NCBI GenBank assembly: GCA_017614715.1
Contig: JAGABI010000039.1
Coordinates: 1 to 64,000, forward strand
Direction: 5' to 3'
DNA: 64,000 bases
Source of the DNA: Bacteroidales bacterium
GTDB taxonomy: Bacteria; Bacteroidota; Bacteroidia; Bacteroidales; UBA932
Both the position numbers and the translations under genes were made by a program. The notes beneath the pieces are model-generated. The model saw only the letters and a program-made list of their open reading frames with translations, was not told the DNA's origin and did not search any database. This document shows positions 8,158 to 17,863 of the stretch, piece after piece (the first letter of the stretch is position 1; each line of letters starts with the position of its first letter).

Positions 8158-8187
8158 TGAGGGGCTGGGTAAGTCCCTCATTTTTTT
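8158..8187 (+). promoter_or_regulatory. Terminator-like hairpin in the rimP leader
   Basis: TGAGGG (8158-8163) pairs with CCCTCA (8175-8180) around an 11-nt loop and is followed directly by seven T (8181-8187). The rimP ATG is at 8190. The hairpin occupies nearly the whole leader from the predicted start of transcription. It could attenuate the operon or mask the ribosome site. Since the operon encodes NusA, a pausing and termination factor, feedback through this hairpin is a reasonable guess. Confidence 0.5.
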
Positions 8188-8189
8188 GT

Positions 8190-8654
8190 ATGATGAAGCA
8201 GGCAGACATACTTAAGAGCGCAGCGGAGCAGTACGCTGATCAGAACGGTCTTTTTGTGGTATCGATAGAGATATCAAAAGACAACGACATTGACATCACA
8301 ATCGATGCCGACAGCCGCGACATTACCCTGGACGATTGCGTGGGGATGACCGGTTATATCCAGGAGCGGGTGAACCGCGACGAGGAGGATTATTCCCTCA
8401 CCATAGGCTCCGCCGGCCTTACATCGCCGTTCAAGGTGCTGCGCCAGTGGCGCAAGGCGGTAGGCGGCGAGATCCAGCTGACCCGCAAGAGCGGCGAGCG
8501 CATCCGTGCAACCCTTCTCTCCGCCTCGGAAGAGGGAGTGGAGATATCCTATCAGAAGAAAGGCGAGGGCAAGGGCGCCAAGGCAAAGGAGACTGTAACC
8601 GAGAGCCTCGGATACGATGAAATCAAAACAGCAAAACCTATAATTAAATTTTAA
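8190..8654 (+). CDS. rimP: Ribosome maturation factor RimP
   Basis: Assists 30S subunit assembly. 154 residues in the usual two-domain form: an N-terminal alpha/beta domain containing [26 protein letters not shown] and a C-terminal SH3-like barrel with [23 protein letters not shown]. Two ATG codons in a row (8190, 8193) could serve as start; nothing longer is consistent with the promoter. First gene of the conserved rimP-nusA-infB operon. Confidence 0.93.
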   Translation: MMKQADILKSAAEQYADQNGLFVVSIEISKDNDIDITIDADSRDITLDDCVGMTGYIQERVNRDEEDYSLTIGSAGLTSPFKVLRQWRKAVGGEIQLTRKSGERIRATLLSASEEGVEISYQKKGEGKGAKAKETVTESLGYDEIKTAKPIIKF

Positions 8655-8662
8655 TTACAATA

Positions 8663-9904
8663 ATGGAAGTAAATCTGGTCAGCACATTCGCTGAATTCAA
8701 AGAGGGTAAAAACATAGACAGGCCCACGATGATGAGCGTCCTTGAAGAGGCTTTCCGTGCGCAGTTGGAGAAAATGTATGGAGAGGATGCCAAATTTGAC
8801 ATCGTCATCAACATAGACAAGGGTGACTTTGAGATCTGGCGTACCCGCGAGGTGGTTGAGACCGTAGAGAATCCCGCGACTGAGATTTCTCTGGACGAGG
8901 TCAGCAAAATAGATGACTCTTACGAGGTGGGCGAGGATTACACTGAGGAGGTCAAGCTCTCCCAGTTTGGCCGCCGCGGCATCCTGAACATCCGCCAGAA
9001 CCTTGCAGGCCGCATTATGGACCTTGAGAATGCTAACCTCTACAACCGCTATAAAGAGCGCATCGGCGAGATTATCGTAGGGCAGGTACACCAGTCCTGG
9101 AAGAAAGAGACCATCATCCACGACGAGGAGAAGAACGAGCTGGTGCTCCCCAAGAGCGAGCAGATTCCTTCTGACTTCTTCCGCAAGGACGACACGGTGA
9201 AGGCTATCATCATCAATGTGGAGATGAAGAACAACCGTCCCGTGATAACCCTCTCCAGAACATCCAGCCTCTTCCTCGAGAAACTCTTCGAGCAGGAGGT
9301 GCCAGAGATATTCGACGGCCTGATCACCATCAAGAAGGTGGTCCGCATCCCCGGCGAGCGCTCCAAGGTGGCGGTCGAGTCTTACGACGACCGCATCGAC
9401 CCGGTCGGCGCCTGCGTGGGTGTCAAGGGCTCCCGTATCCACGGCATCGTGAAGGAGCTGCACAACGAGAATATCGACGTCATCAACTGGACAAACAACA
9501 AGCAACTGCTTATACAGCGCGCCCTTTCTCCTGCACGCATCTCCTCCATGGAGTTTGACGAGGCTAACAAGACCGTCAATGTATACCTCAAACCTTCCGA
9601 GGTATCCGTAGCGATTGGCAAGGGCGGCTGCAACATCAAGCTTGCAGGTATGCTCATCGATTATCAGATAGAGGCTTACCGCGAAGTTGACGAGGCTGAG
9701 GCCGCTGCAGAAGAAGAGGATGTATTGCTGGAGGATTTCAGCGACGAGATTGACATGTGGATAATCGACGCCCTCAAGGCTATCGGCCTGGATACAGCCA
9801 AGAGCGTCCTGGCCCTTCCCGTGGAGGAGATCAGCCAGCGTGCCGACCTCGAGGACGAGACCGTGGAGGAGGTACAGAGAATTCTCCGGTCCGAATTTGA
9901 ATAA
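8663..9904 (+). CDS. nusA: Transcription termination/antitermination factor NusA
   Basis: Binds RNA polymerase and controls pausing, termination and antitermination. 413 residues: N-terminal polymerase-binding domain (1 to about 125), S1 domain (about 130-200, with GEIIVGQVHQSWKKETII), two KH domains (about 230-345, with RIDPVGACVGVKGSRIHGIVKEL and SVAIGKGGCNIKLAG), and a short acidic C-terminal extension. It lies 8 nt after rimP and 21 nt before infB. The C-terminal helix-hairpin-like segment is shorter than the two repeats of the E. coli protein. Confidence 0.96.
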   Translation: MEVNLVSTFAEFKEGKNIDRPTMMSVLEEAFRAQLEKMYGEDAKFDIVINIDKGDFEIWRTREVVETVENPATEISLDEVSKIDDSYEVGEDYTEEVKLSQFGRRGILNIRQNLAGRIMDLENANLYNRYKERIGEIIVGQVHQSWKKETIIHDEEKNELVLPKSEQIPSDFFRKDDTVKAIIINVEMKNNRPVITLSRTSSLFLEKLFEQEVPEIFDGLITIKKVVRIPGERSKVAVESYDDRIDPVGACVGVKGSRIHGIVKELHNENIDVINWTNNKQLLIQRALSPARISSMEFDEANKTVNVYLKPSEVSVAIGKGGCNIKLAGMLIDYQIEAYREVDEAEAAAEEEDVLLEDFSDEIDMWIIDALKAIGLDTAKSVLALPVEEISQRADLEDETVEEVQRILRSEFE

Positions 9905-9925
9905 AAAAACAACAAGGGATACAGA

Positions 9926-12646
9926 ATGGCAAAAATTCGAGCTAGTAAAGTAGTCAAAGAATTCAACATCGCACTTTCGACTCTGGTAGAGTTTCTCCAC
10001 AAGAAGGGGATAGAGATAAAGTCCAACCCTGGCGCGGTGCTCTCAGAAGATGCTTATGCCTTGGTGGAGAAAGAGTTCGCCAAGGAGCACCTGCTTAAGG
10101 AGCAGTCCCGTAAGGTGGCTATTTCTGTAAAGGAGATTACAGAAAACGAACACTCAAAGGCACCGGTGGAAGAGCCAGAAGAGGTTATTATCAAGACCAA
10201 CGTGCTGGACAGCAAGCCCTTCGCGGCAAAGAGCGCGCCTGCACCCAAGCCGGAACCGGAGAAGCCTGCACCCGAGCCGGAGCCTGCACCGGAGCCGGGA
10301 AGGCCTCAGATGCAGACATTGAATGTTCTGGACAAGATAGATCTCGAGGCCCTCAATAAACCCAAGAAGGTTGAAAAGCCGGCACCGGAGGAGGTTAAAC
10401 CGGTTGAGCAGGAACAGCCGGCGCTGGAGATGGCACCTGCCCAAAAAGAGGAAGATGAGGCCCCCGTTCCGGCAGAGAAACCTGTCATCGAGCATATAGA
10501 AACCAAGGTGGAGAAGCTCAAAGGTCCCGCCATTCTTGGTAAGATCAACCTTGAGGAGACCAAGCCTGCACCCAAGGAGAAGCCGCGCGACAAAAACAAG
10601 AAGCGTGAGCGCATCCACAAGCAGACCACAAAGGTCGATATCAACCAGAGCGCAAACTTTGGCAAGGATGCCGACCGCAACCGCCGGGGCAAGAAGGGGC
10701 AGCGCGATGCAATGCCCAGCAAGTTTGTCCGTCCCGAGACAGATGAAGATGAGGTTCAGCGTCAGATAAAGGAGACTTACGCACGTCTCACAGAGAGCCG
10801 CAGCAAGACCAAGGGCAGCAAGCACCGCCGCGAGAAGCGCGAGATATTCGAGGCTAAGCAGGAGGAGGCAATGCAGCAGGAGATGCTCACCAGTAAGATA
10901 TTGAAAGTGACCGAGTTCGTTACCGTAAACGAACTTGCCATCATGATGAACAATACCCCCGTAACCAAGGTTATCGAGGCTTGTATGAATCTGGGCCAGA
11001 TGGTATCCATCAACCAGCGGCTTGAGGCAGACGCCCTGGTGCTGGTGGCAGAGGAGTTCGGCTACAAGATTGAGTTCACCACCGCCGGGGAACAGGAGGC
11101 ACTGGAGCAGGAAGAGGACCGTCCGGAGGATCTGGTTCCTCGTCCGCCTATCATCACTGTGATGGGGCACGTGGACCATGGTAAAACATCGTTGCTCGAT
11201 TATATCCGCAAGTCAAACGTGATTGCCGGCGAGGCGGGTGGTATCACCCAGCACATCGGTGCCTACAACGTGAAGCTTCCCGACGGCCGTCACATCACAT
11301 TCCTGGATACCCCTGGTCACGAGGCCTTCACCGCGATGCGTGCCCGTGGCGCCAAACTCACCGATATCGCCATCATCATTATCGCAGCCGACGACGCCGT
11401 GATGCCCCAGACCATTGAGGCCATCAACCATGCACAGGCGGCCGGCGTGCCTATGGTGTTTGCAATCAATAAGATAGATAAGCCCGGCGCAAGCGGTGAA
11501 AAGATCCGCGAGCAGTTGGCGAATATGAATATCCTTGTGGAGGACTGGGGCGGCAAGTACCAGTGCCAGGAGATCTCTGCAAAGAAGGGTATCAATGTAG
11601 ACAAGCTTCTGGACAAGGTGCTTCTGGAGGCCGATATGCTGGATCTTAAGGCCAATCCCAACAAGCGGGCTGTGGGCAGCGTGGTTGAGTCGTCTCTCGA
11701 CAAGGGCCGTGGTTACCTTGCCACAGTGCTGGTTCAGTCGGGTACCCTTCACGTCGGTGACGTTGTCCTGGCGGGCTGCTATACCGGACGCGTAAAGGCT
11801 ATGTTCAACGAACGCGGCCAGAAGATTACCGAGGCGGGTCCCTCTACACCTGTGTCTGTGCTCGGCCTTAACGGCGCCCCCACCGCAGGTGATACCATCA
11901 ACGTTCTGGAAGATGAAAAAGAGGCCAAGGAGATTGCCAACAAGCGGGAGCAGCTGCTCCGTATGCAGGGCCTGCGCGCACAGCAGCATGTCACCCTCGA
12001 GGAGATCGGCCGCCGTATCGCAATCGGCAACTTCAAGGAGCTCAACATCATTGTCAAGGCCGATGTGGACGGTTCCATCGAGGCCCTTTCAGATTCCCTC
12101 ATCAAACTCTCTACCGAGGAGGTCAAGGTCAATGTCATCCACAAGGCTGTGGGTGCCATCTCCGAGTCGGATGTCCTGCTGGCAGTTGCATCCAACGCCA
12201 TCATCATCGGCTTCCAGGTGCGTCCCAGTGCGGATGCCCGCCGCCAGGCAGAGAAGGAGGGTATCGAGATTCGTCTCTACTCAGTCATCTACGACGCCAT
12301 CAACGAGGTCAAGGATGGTATAGAGGGTATGCTTGCTCCGGAAGAGAAGGAGGAGGTTACAGCTACCGCCGAGGTGCGCGAGACCTTCAAGATCTCCAAG
12401 GTCGGTACCATTGCCGGCTGTATGGTCAAGGAGGGCAAGCTCACCCGCACCGCCAAGGTGCGCGTAATCCGCGACGGCATTGTGGTCTATACCGGTATGC
12501 TCGGCTCTCTCAAGCGCTTCAAGGATGATGTCAAGGAGGTTGCGGCAGGCTACGACTGCGGTATGAACATAGAGAACTTCAACGACATCAAGGTCGGCGA
12601 CGTAATCGAAGCCTACACCATAGTCCAGATCAAGAGAACCTTATAA
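9926..12646 (+). CDS. infB: Translation initiation factor IF-2
   Basis: GTPase that brings fMet-tRNA to the 30S subunit. 906 residues: short IF2 N-terminal helix domain (1-50), a long low-complexity Pro/Glu/Lys linker (about 85-300), a second IF2_N domain (about 325-385), then the G domain with GHVDHGKTS (about 412-420), DTPGHEAF and NKID, followed by domain II and C-terminal domains. The Pro/Glu-rich linker explains several long antisense frames. The stop region overlaps the convergent rfbD by 6 bp with no terminator in between. Confidence 0.97.
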   Translation: MAKIRASKVVKEFNIALSTLVEFLHKKGIEIKSNPGAVLSEDAYALVEKEFAKEHLLKEQSRKVAISVKEITENEHSKAPVEEPEEVIIKTNVLDSKPFAAKSAPAPKPEPEKPAPEPEPAPEPGRPQMQTLNVLDKIDLEALNKPKKVEKPAPEEVKPVEQEQPALEMAPAQKEEDEAPVPAEKPVIEHIETKVEKLKGPAILGKINLEETKPAPKEKPRDKNKKRERIHKQTTKVDINQSANFGKDADRNRRGKKGQRDAMPSKFVRPETDEDEVQRQIKETYARLTESRSKTKGSKHRREKREIFEAKQEEAMQQEMLTSKILKVTEFVTVNELAIMMNNTPVTKVIEACMNLGQMVSINQRLEADALVLVAEEFGYKIEFTTAGEQEALEQEEDRPEDLVPRPPIITVMGHVDHGKTSLLDYIRKSNVIAGEAGGITQHIGAYNVKLPDGRHITFLDTPGHEAFTAMRARGAKLTDIAIIIIAADDAVMPQTIEAINHAQAAGVPMVFAINKIDKPGASGEKIREQLANMNILVEDWGGKYQCQEISAKKGINVDKLLDKVLLEADMLDLKANPNKRAVGSVVESSLDKGRGYLATVLVQSGTLHVGDVVLAGCYTGRVKAMFNERGQKITEAGPSTPVSVLGLNGAPTAGDTINVLEDEKEAKEIANKREQLLRMQGLRAQQHVTLEEIGRRIAIGNFKELNIIVKADVDGSIEALSDSLIKLSTEEVKVNVIHKAVGAISESDVLLAVASNAIIIGFQVRPSADARRQAEKEGIEIRLYSVIYDAINEVKDGIEGMLAPEEKEEVTATAEVRETFKISKVGTIAGCMVKEGKLTRTAKVRVIRDGIVVYTGMLGSLKRFKDDVKEVAAGYDCGMNIENFNDIKVGDVIEAYTIVQIKRTL

Positions 12647-13501
12647 GGTAAGCTTGTATCTGCGCCAGTTCCGTTCCAGAGCGCTTTGCCAGGGCTCGGC
12701 AACGATGCCGAAATCGCGCTCAATCTTGGAGCAATCCAGATATGAATAACTCGGACGGGCCGCCTTTTGCGGGTACTCGTTCGATTTTATATCCACTACC
12801 CGGCAGCGGTTATGGGCGCAGTGCATGATGGCGGCGGCAAAAACGCTCCAACTGCATGGACCCCTCCCGCTGAAGTTGTATATCTCTCCGCGCTGCGTAG
12901 TGAGGTTGTCCATAATCTTCACTGTGGCCGCCGCCAGGGAGTCGGCTGCGGTGGGGCTGCCAATCTGGTCGCAGACCACCTTTATCTGATCCCGCTCCGC
13001 GCCTAAGGCGGCCATCGTCTTCATGAAATTCTTGCCGTAGGGGGAGTAGAGCCATGCCGTGCGGACAATAGCGCCACGGCATCCGGAGAGTTGCATAGCC
13101 CGTTCGCCAGCCAGTTTGCTTGCGCCATATATGCTTAGCGGGGCGGGGGAGTCGCTCTCTTTGTATGGGGTGCGCTTGCTCCCGTCAAACACATAGTCGG
13201 TGGATATCTGGATAAGGGCGGCATCGGCCTTGAGCGCCGCCTCAGCAAGGGTTTTTACGCCAAGTTCGTTTACCCGGTAGCATAGTCCGGCATTCTCTTC
13301 TGCCGCCTCTACGTTGGTGTATGCCGCGCAGTTTATTATGGTGTTGATACCGTGTTCTGCGATGAATTTTTCTACAGCCGCTGCGTCGCAGATGTCAAGT
13401 TCTGCGTCGGTGGCGAACACCCGTTTGCGACGGGCTAGTTTCCTCTGTAGTTCAAGCCCTAATTGCCCATTGGCTCCCGTTATCCAGATTGAAGAAATCA
13501 T
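12641..13501 (-). CDS. rfbD: dTDP-4-dehydrorhamnose reductase
   Basis: Reduces dTDP-4-keto-L-rhamnose to dTDP-L-rhamnose with NAD(P)H, the last step of the rhamnose donor pathway for surface polysaccharides. SDR fold: GANGQLG near residue 8-14, ISTDYVFDG, and the catalytic Tyr/Lys of [11 protein letters not shown] (about 129-139). Length of 286 is normal. The other rfb genes are not in this window. It is divergent from the DUF4290 gene; a -7 box TACATTTG sits 21 nt before the start. Confidence 0.92.
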   Translation of the reverse strand: MISSIWITGANGQLGLELQRKLARRKRVFATDAELDICDAAAVEKFIAEHGINTIINCAAYTNVEAAEENAGLCYRVNELGVKTLAEAALKADAALIQISTDYVFDGSKRTPYKESDSPAPLSIYGASKLAGERAMQLSGCRGAIVRTAWLYSPYGKNFMKTMAALGAERDQIKVVCDQIGSPTAADSLAAATVKIMDNLTTQRGEIYNFSGRGPCSWSVFAAAIMHCAHNRCRVVDIKSNEYPQKAARPSYSYLDCSKIERDFGIVAEPWQSALERNWRRYKLTL

Positions 13502-13522
13502 TGAATAAATAATTTTCTTTCA

Positions 13523-13552
13523 CAAATGTAGATAATAAAATTGTTATCTTTG
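13523..13552. promoter_or_regulatory. Divergent promoters for rfbD and the DUF4290-ftsK operon
   Basis: Two -7 boxes lie back to back in the 74-bp gap: TACATTTG on the minus strand (13530-13523) for rfbD and TATCTTTG on the plus strand (13545-13552) for the DUF4290 gene. Both match TAnnTTTG exactly; -33 elements are weak. Confidence 0.55.
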
Positions 13553-13575
13553 TAAACTGAACATAATGTACATAT

Positions 13576-14205
13576 ATGGATTATAATACATACAGAGAGA
13601 AGTTGATTCTTCCGGAATACGGGAGACACGTGCAGAAGATGATTGAGAAGGTGAAGGGAATCGAGGATAAGGAGAAGCGGAACGAGCAGATTCAGGCTGT
13701 GGTGAACGTGATGGCGCTGCTTAATCCCTCGCTCAAGGAGTATCCGGATTACAAGCGCAAGCTTTGGGACCATGTTTATGTGATTGCCGGCTACGACATT
13801 GACATAGACTCCCCATACGAGGTGCCCACCCCGGCAAAGGCGGCTGCAAAGCCGGATCCTATCCCCATTGAGAAAACTCCGATCAAGGCGAGCTGTTATG
13901 GCCGCAACATAGAGAATATGATTGACCTTGTGGCCGGCATAGAAGATGCCACCGTCCGCAACGAGATGATCCGCAACCTGGCCCGCTATATGCGTCAGCA
14001 GTATCTCATCTGGAACAAAGACAGCGTTGCCGATGAAACCATCCTCAAGGATATGGCCCAGCTGGCCCAAGGAAAACTGGAGATACCTGAGGGGTTGGAA
14101 CTTGGCGCCGTGCATGGAGATTTCAACCGTCCTCGCGGAATCGATCCCCGTCAGGGTCAGTTCGGCAAGAAAAACAAGAAGAAGAAATTCAGGAACAACA
14201 ATTAG
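13576..14205 (+). CDS. DUF4290 family protein
   Basis: A 209-residue protein of the Bacteroidetes-specific DUF4290 family; function unknown. It begins MDYNTYREKLILPEYGRHVQKMIE and has two related helical halves: EYGRHVQKMIEKVKGIEDKEKRNE recurs as CYGRNIENMIDLVAGIEDATVRNE at about residue 112, an internal duplication. The C-terminus is a Lys/Asn-rich basic tail (GKKNKKKKFRNNN) that may bind nucleic acid (inference). It ends 2 nt before ftsK; the pairing with ftsK suggests expression together with cell division genes. Confidence 0.85.
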   Translation: MDYNTYREKLILPEYGRHVQKMIEKVKGIEDKEKRNEQIQAVVNVMALLNPSLKEYPDYKRKLWDHVYVIAGYDIDIDSPYEVPTPAKAAAKPDPIPIEKTPIKASCYGRNIENMIDLVAGIEDATVRNEMIRNLARYMRQQYLIWNKDSVADETILKDMAQLAQGKLEIPEGLELGAVHGDFNRPRGIDPRQGQFGKKNKKKKFRNNN

Positions 14206-14207
14206 CG

Positions 14208-16604
14208 ATGGCCACGAAGAAAAAGAAAAAAAAGAGACAGTCCCGGGTCCCCACTCTCAGCCAGGATCAGAAAATAGCTATCCGGTTGATGCTGGGCTTG
14301 CTGTTGCTTGGGATTACGGTGCTGGTCACCGCATCGCTTGTTTCGTATGTCTTTACCTGGAAGGCGGACTACAGCATCAAGTCCAATCCGGAGGTGTGGC
14401 GCGACTATGTCATTACGCAGAATGTTTGTGGCAAGGTGGGATATTTCATATCTGACTTTTTGATTGCCAGGCTGTTCGGTATCGGTGCCTATTGCATTCC
14501 TTTCTTCCTGATAGCTCTCACCATAGGTTGCTTCCGCATCCGCAAGGTGCGCCTGCTGCGCTGTTTTCTCCTCTGCCTTATGGGTGCCATAGTCATATCT
14601 CTCTTGGCATCTTACATCGCCGGTTTCTGGAATGTGTTCGTGCTCTCCACCGGTGCCGGCGGCTCCTACGGTTATTTTGCCAACAAGTGGCTTTGCTCTA
14701 CCGTCGGTGTTCTTGGGGCAGGGCTGATTATCGGGTTCCTGTTCATCCTCTGGCTGGTACTGTGTTCCAACAAGGTTGCCCTTGCAATAGACAAATTCAT
14801 TTACCGTGCGTTCAACCGTCCTCTCAGGGCAAAGGAGGAGGTGACCGAGCCTGTTCCGGCTGAGGTTGAGGACGACCCCGGATATGTAATATCTGTAGAG
14901 TCAGAGGAGCCCGATAAAGGGCTGGAAGTGGAACCTGCCGCGGCTACGGAAGAGGAGGTTGTTCCGGAAGAGGAAGAAGATACAGTGATAGATCTGGAAT
15001 CGGATGCTCCGGAGAGTGATGTTGTGATTACGGTAGAAAAGGGAGGATACGATCCGGACGCGAATATGGGGGAGGATGACATAGACCATCTGTACAATCC
15101 CCGTCTGGACCTGTCGCAGTACGAATTCCCTTCGGTAGCGCTGCTTGACGATTACAAGGACAAGTGGTACGAGATATCGATGGACGAGATGGAGCGGAAC
15201 AAGAACCGCATCGTCCATACCCTGGGCAGCTATAAGATCCGCGTGGAGAGCATCTCCGCAAAGAAGGGCCCTACCGTTACCCTCTATAAGATCCGCCTGG
15301 CAGAGGGTACGCGCATCGCACAGGTCAAGCGGCTGGAAGAGGATATCGCCATGTCGCTGGCAGCCAAGGGTGTCCGCGTACTTGTCCTGGAGGGCGCCAT
15401 CGGTATAGAGGTCGCCAACGAGAAGCCGAGCGTAGTGCCGCTCAAGATGATTCTCAACTCCCCGCAGTACCGCGAAAAGAGTGCAAATATGGAGCTTCCC
15501 GTGGCACTGGGTATCACCGTTACCAACGAGCCGTTCTTCCTTGATCTGGCCCGTATGCCGCACCTTCTGGTTGCGGGTGCCACCGGTATGGGTAAGTCGG
15601 TAGGCTTGAACGCCATTATCGCTTCGCTGCTCTATGCAAAGCATCCTTCTGAGATGAAGTTCGTGATGGTGGACCCCAAGAAGGTGGAGCTGGACTTTTA
15701 TCAGGCTCTGGAGAAGCATTTCCTTGCCGCCCTGCCCGATGCCGACGAGGTTATCATCACAGATACCACAAAGGTCGTGCATACGCTGCGCTCTCTCTGC
15801 TCTGAGATGGATGCCCGCTACGATTTGCTTCGCGATGCCGGGGTGCGCAAGATCACAGAATACAATGAGAAGTTCTTAAACCGTAAGCTCAATCCGCTTA
15901 AGGGTCATAAGTATCTCCCTTATATAGTTGTGGTTATAGATGAGTTTGCCGACCTGCTGATGACGGCGGGCCGCGAGGTGGAGGAGCCCATTGCGCGACT
16001 GGCTCAGAAGGCCCGTGCCGTGGGTATCCATCTGGTTATCGCAACCCAGAGGCCTACTACCGATGTCATTACCGGTACCATCAAGGCCAACTTCAACTCC
16101 CGCATAGCTTTCAAGGTGAACTCTGGCGTGGACAGCAAGACCATCATCGATGCCTCCGGCGCACAACGCCTGATTGGCCGCGGCGATATGCTGGTGCTCT
16201 ATCCGGGAAGCGATTTGGTGCGTGTGCAGTGCGCGATGATCGATACCCCGGAGATTGAGCGTATCACCAAGTTTATCGGCAAGCAGAGGGGATACAGTCA
16301 TGTATTCTGGCTGCCGGAGTATGTGGACGAGAGTGCCGACGATGCCGGCGGCAATGCGGCTAACCTGTCTAAGCGCGACGCTCTCTTTGAGGAGGCGGCC
16401 AAGATTCTTGTCCAGACCCAGCAGGGCTCCACATCCTTGCTGCAGCGCAAGCTCAACCTGGGCTATAACCGCGCCGGCAGGCTTATGGATCAGTTGGAGG
16501 CTGCGGGTATCGTGGGCCCCTCCAACGGCAGCAAGAGCCGTGATGTCCTCATTACCGATTTTGATACGCTGGATCGAATAATTGAGGCGCTTGACCATCA
16601 GTAG
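14208..16604 (+). CDS. ftsK: DNA translocase FtsK
   Basis: Septal double-stranded DNA pump that clears chromosome ends during division. 798 residues: four membrane helices in the first 200 residues, a short acidic linker (about 210-290), then the motor with GATGMGKS (about 457-464, Walker A) and VVVIDEFADLL (about 568-578, Walker B), and a C-terminal winged-helix gamma domain (STSLLQRKLNLGYNRAGRLMDQLE) that reads KOPS-type sites. The linker is much shorter than in E. coli. Basic N-terminus KKKKKKR. Cotranscribed with the DUF4290 gene and probably lolA. Confidence 0.96.
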   Translation: MATKKKKKKRQSRVPTLSQDQKIAIRLMLGLLLLGITVLVTASLVSYVFTWKADYSIKSNPEVWRDYVITQNVCGKVGYFISDFLIARLFGIGAYCIPFFLIALTIGCFRIRKVRLLRCFLLCLMGAIVISLLASYIAGFWNVFVLSTGAGGSYGYFANKWLCSTVGVLGAGLIIGFLFILWLVLCSNKVALAIDKFIYRAFNRPLRAKEEVTEPVPAEVEDDPGYVISVESEEPDKGLEVEPAAATEEEVVPEEEEDTVIDLESDAPESDVVITVEKGGYDPDANMGEDDIDHLYNPRLDLSQYEFPSVALLDDYKDKWYEISMDEMERNKNRIVHTLGSYKIRVESISAKKGPTVTLYKIRLAEGTRIAQVKRLEEDIAMSLAAKGVRVLVLEGAIGIEVANEKPSVVPLKMILNSPQYREKSANMELPVALGITVTNEPFFLDLARMPHLLVAGATGMGKSVGLNAIIASLLYAKHPSEMKFVMVDPKKVELDFYQALEKHFLAALPDADEVIITDTTKVVHTLRSLCSEMDARYDLLRDAGVRKITEYNEKFLNRKLNPLKGHKYLPYIVVVIDEFADLLMTAGREVEEPIARLAQKARAVGIHLVIATQRPTTDVITGTIKANFNSRIAFKVNSGVDSKTIIDASGAQRLIGRGDMLVLYPGSDLVRVQCAMIDTPEIERITKFIGKQRGYSHVFWLPEYVDESADDAGGNAANLSKRDALFEEAAKILVQTQQGSTSLLQRKLNLGYNRAGRLMDQLEAAGIVGPSNGSKSRDVLITDFDTLDRIIEALDHQ

Positions 16605-16656
16605 CCTTTGGCACTTATTTTGCCTTTTGAGGGTAAAAGGCCTAATACTGTGAATT

Positions 16657-17151
16657 ATGAAAAGGATCGTAATAGCACTCTTTCTTCTGGTATCTGCACT
16701 CGCAGTTTATGCTGCAGACGATGCTGTGACCCTCTGGGACGAACTCAAGAAGCAGGGGCAGGTCTCCATGAACTTCTCGCTTAAAGGGACCGATTCGGGC
16801 GGTGTCGTGGTCTCTTCAGAGGAGGGGAAGGCTTATCTGCAGGGTGACTGCTACCGCATCGAGTGCGGCGATATGCTCATCTGCTGCAACGGTCAATCGA
16901 TGTGGATGTTCAACAGCGCCACAGAAGAACTTGTCATAGATCACGACGAAGCGATGCCTTTCATGAAGGCCACCGATATCCGCAAGGACCAGAAGGGCAA
17001 TATCAATGCGACATACGTTGCGGACGACATCACCTTCAAGGTCAAAGTCAGCGACATCGTACCAGTCTCCACTCCCTGGCCCGCATCATTCTTCACCATC
17101 GACGAGTCGTCGCTCTCAGAAAACGTCATCGTCACCGATTTGAGGGAATAG
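16657..17151 (+). CDS. lolA: LolA-like periplasmic lipoprotein carrier
   Basis: A 164-residue exported protein with a clear signal peptide (MKRIVIALFLLVSALAVYA). The mature part shows the LolA-type open beta-barrel pattern: MNFSLKGTDSGG, GKAYLQGDCYRIECGDMLICCNGQSMWMFN and EELVIDHDEAMPF. LolA carries lipoproteins from the inner to the outer membrane. It is somewhat shorter than the roughly 200-residue E. coli protein, as is common in this phylum. Its place after ftsK agrees with other Bacteroidetes. The 52-bp gap from ftsK shows no clear promoter. Gene symbol assigned by family, not by tested function. Confidence 0.8.
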   Translation: MKRIVIALFLLVSALAVYAADDAVTLWDELKKQGQVSMNFSLKGTDSGGVVVSSEEGKAYLQGDCYRIECGDMLICCNGQSMWMFNSATEELVIDHDEAMPFMKATDIRKDQKGNINATYVADDITFKVKVSDIVPVSTPWPASFFTIDESSLSENVIVTDLRE

Positions 17152-17160
17152 TTATACATC

Positions 17161-17256
17161 AGCGCAGAAGTGTTTGCTTGCATAAACCCACTCAGTGCAG
17201 AAGCCTCCGCTTGCAATGCTTTATGGTCAAAAATCTGCCCTTGAAAGCATTCAAGC
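17161..17256 (-). repeat. Second, diverged copy of the structured element seen before rnz
   Basis: On the minus strand, 17216-17197 matches 225-244 at 19 of 20 bases (TTGCAAGCGGAGG then TTCTGC). Just upstream, GCTTGAATGCTTT (17256-17244) pairs with AAAGCATTGCAAGC (17222-17209), a 13-bp stem with the same bulged G as the copy before rnz but with different bases in the upper stem. A more decayed partial copy, ATGCAAGC...CTTCTGC, lies at 17183-17164. No T tract follows. This is non-coding DNA between lolA and the lipoprotein locus. Confidence 0.5.
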
Positions 17257-17289
17257 TACGGACTATATCTGCACTTCGTTCTACGCCGG

Positions 17290-17441
17290 CTGTCCAGCCA
17301 AAGCGCCCCTACGTTTTAAGTAGGGCTCCACGAAACTTTGGCGCGAGCGCAACCCTTTTCCTTCTTAGATGTCTTTGGCGCCTCCACTGCCGCGGGGACG
17401 GGTTGGACAGCCGCGGATCTCCTGGCGCTTTGGCTGGACAG
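17290..17441. repeat. 18-bp perfect inverted repeat in a non-coding tract
   Basis: CTGTCCAGCCAAAGCGCC at 17290-17307 is the exact reverse complement of 17424-17441; the arms are 116 bp apart. A third partial copy, TGGACAGCC, is at 17404-17412, complementary to 17289-17297. The surrounding 17152-17621 holds no gene I can support. It may be a non-autonomous repeat element or a folded RNA. There is no transposase and no obvious target duplication. Confidence 0.6.
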
Positions 17442-17621
17442 GAGCGCTTCCTGCCACTAAGTCAATATCTGCGTGGCACTCACATGCCTGTCTATCAGTC
17501 TTTTATGCAATGTCGATTGCGCAATAATACACAAGCGATATGTTGTAAAACGCTGATTTAGAGAGGGCAAGGTGCCACGGGTATTAACACAAACAGCTGT
17601 GTATCGCAAACTCCGGCAGCT

Positions 17622-17653
17622 TTTGCAATTACATCGATAATTGTGTACATTTG
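17622..17653 (+). promoter_or_regulatory. Consensus promoter of the 40-residue ORF and lipoprotein operon
   Basis: TTTG (17622-17625), a 20-nt spacer, then TACATTTG (17646-17653): a full match. The predicted start near 17660 gives a leader of about 200 nt before the small ORF at 17864. A G10 tract lies within this leader. Confidence 0.7.
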
Positions 17654-17706
17654 CAGGTCATGACATTCGTCCCCGCAATATCTTCAATTATCGCCCCGAA
17701 ACTCGT

Positions 17707-17716
17707 GGGGGGGGGG
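17707..17716 (+). repeat. Homopolymer of ten G in the lipoprotein leader
   Basis: Ten consecutive G, flanked by T on both sides, about 54 bp downstream of the -7 box and 148 bp upstream of the small ORF. G tracts of this length change size by slipped-strand mispairing and often mark phase-variable surface genes. Since it lies in the leader and not in the promoter spacer or an ORF, any effect would be through RNA structure, a second promoter, or translation of a leader peptide. It could also be a sequencing error. Confidence 0.75.
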
Positions 17717-17863
17717 TACTAAAAATCTATTATTCAGTAATTTATATTGCTTTATCGCGCTGCGCTGCAAATCTGTCTTTAGCGAGTTTGCGTGGGAATC
17801 GTGTCTTCTTACGTCACGGAATATTTCTGTAATCATAAAATATTAACCTAATCAAAAAGCAAG

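Noticed and set aside
10190..10620. Pro/Glu/Lys repeats in infB considered as a tandem-repeat element
   Set aside because: The periodicity is protein low complexity typical of the IF-2 linker, in frame and with varied codons.
17641..17832. 63-residue frame running through the G10 tract
   Set aside because: It would start at a TTG inside the promoter -7 region and has no recognisable protein pattern; the region is better read as a leader.
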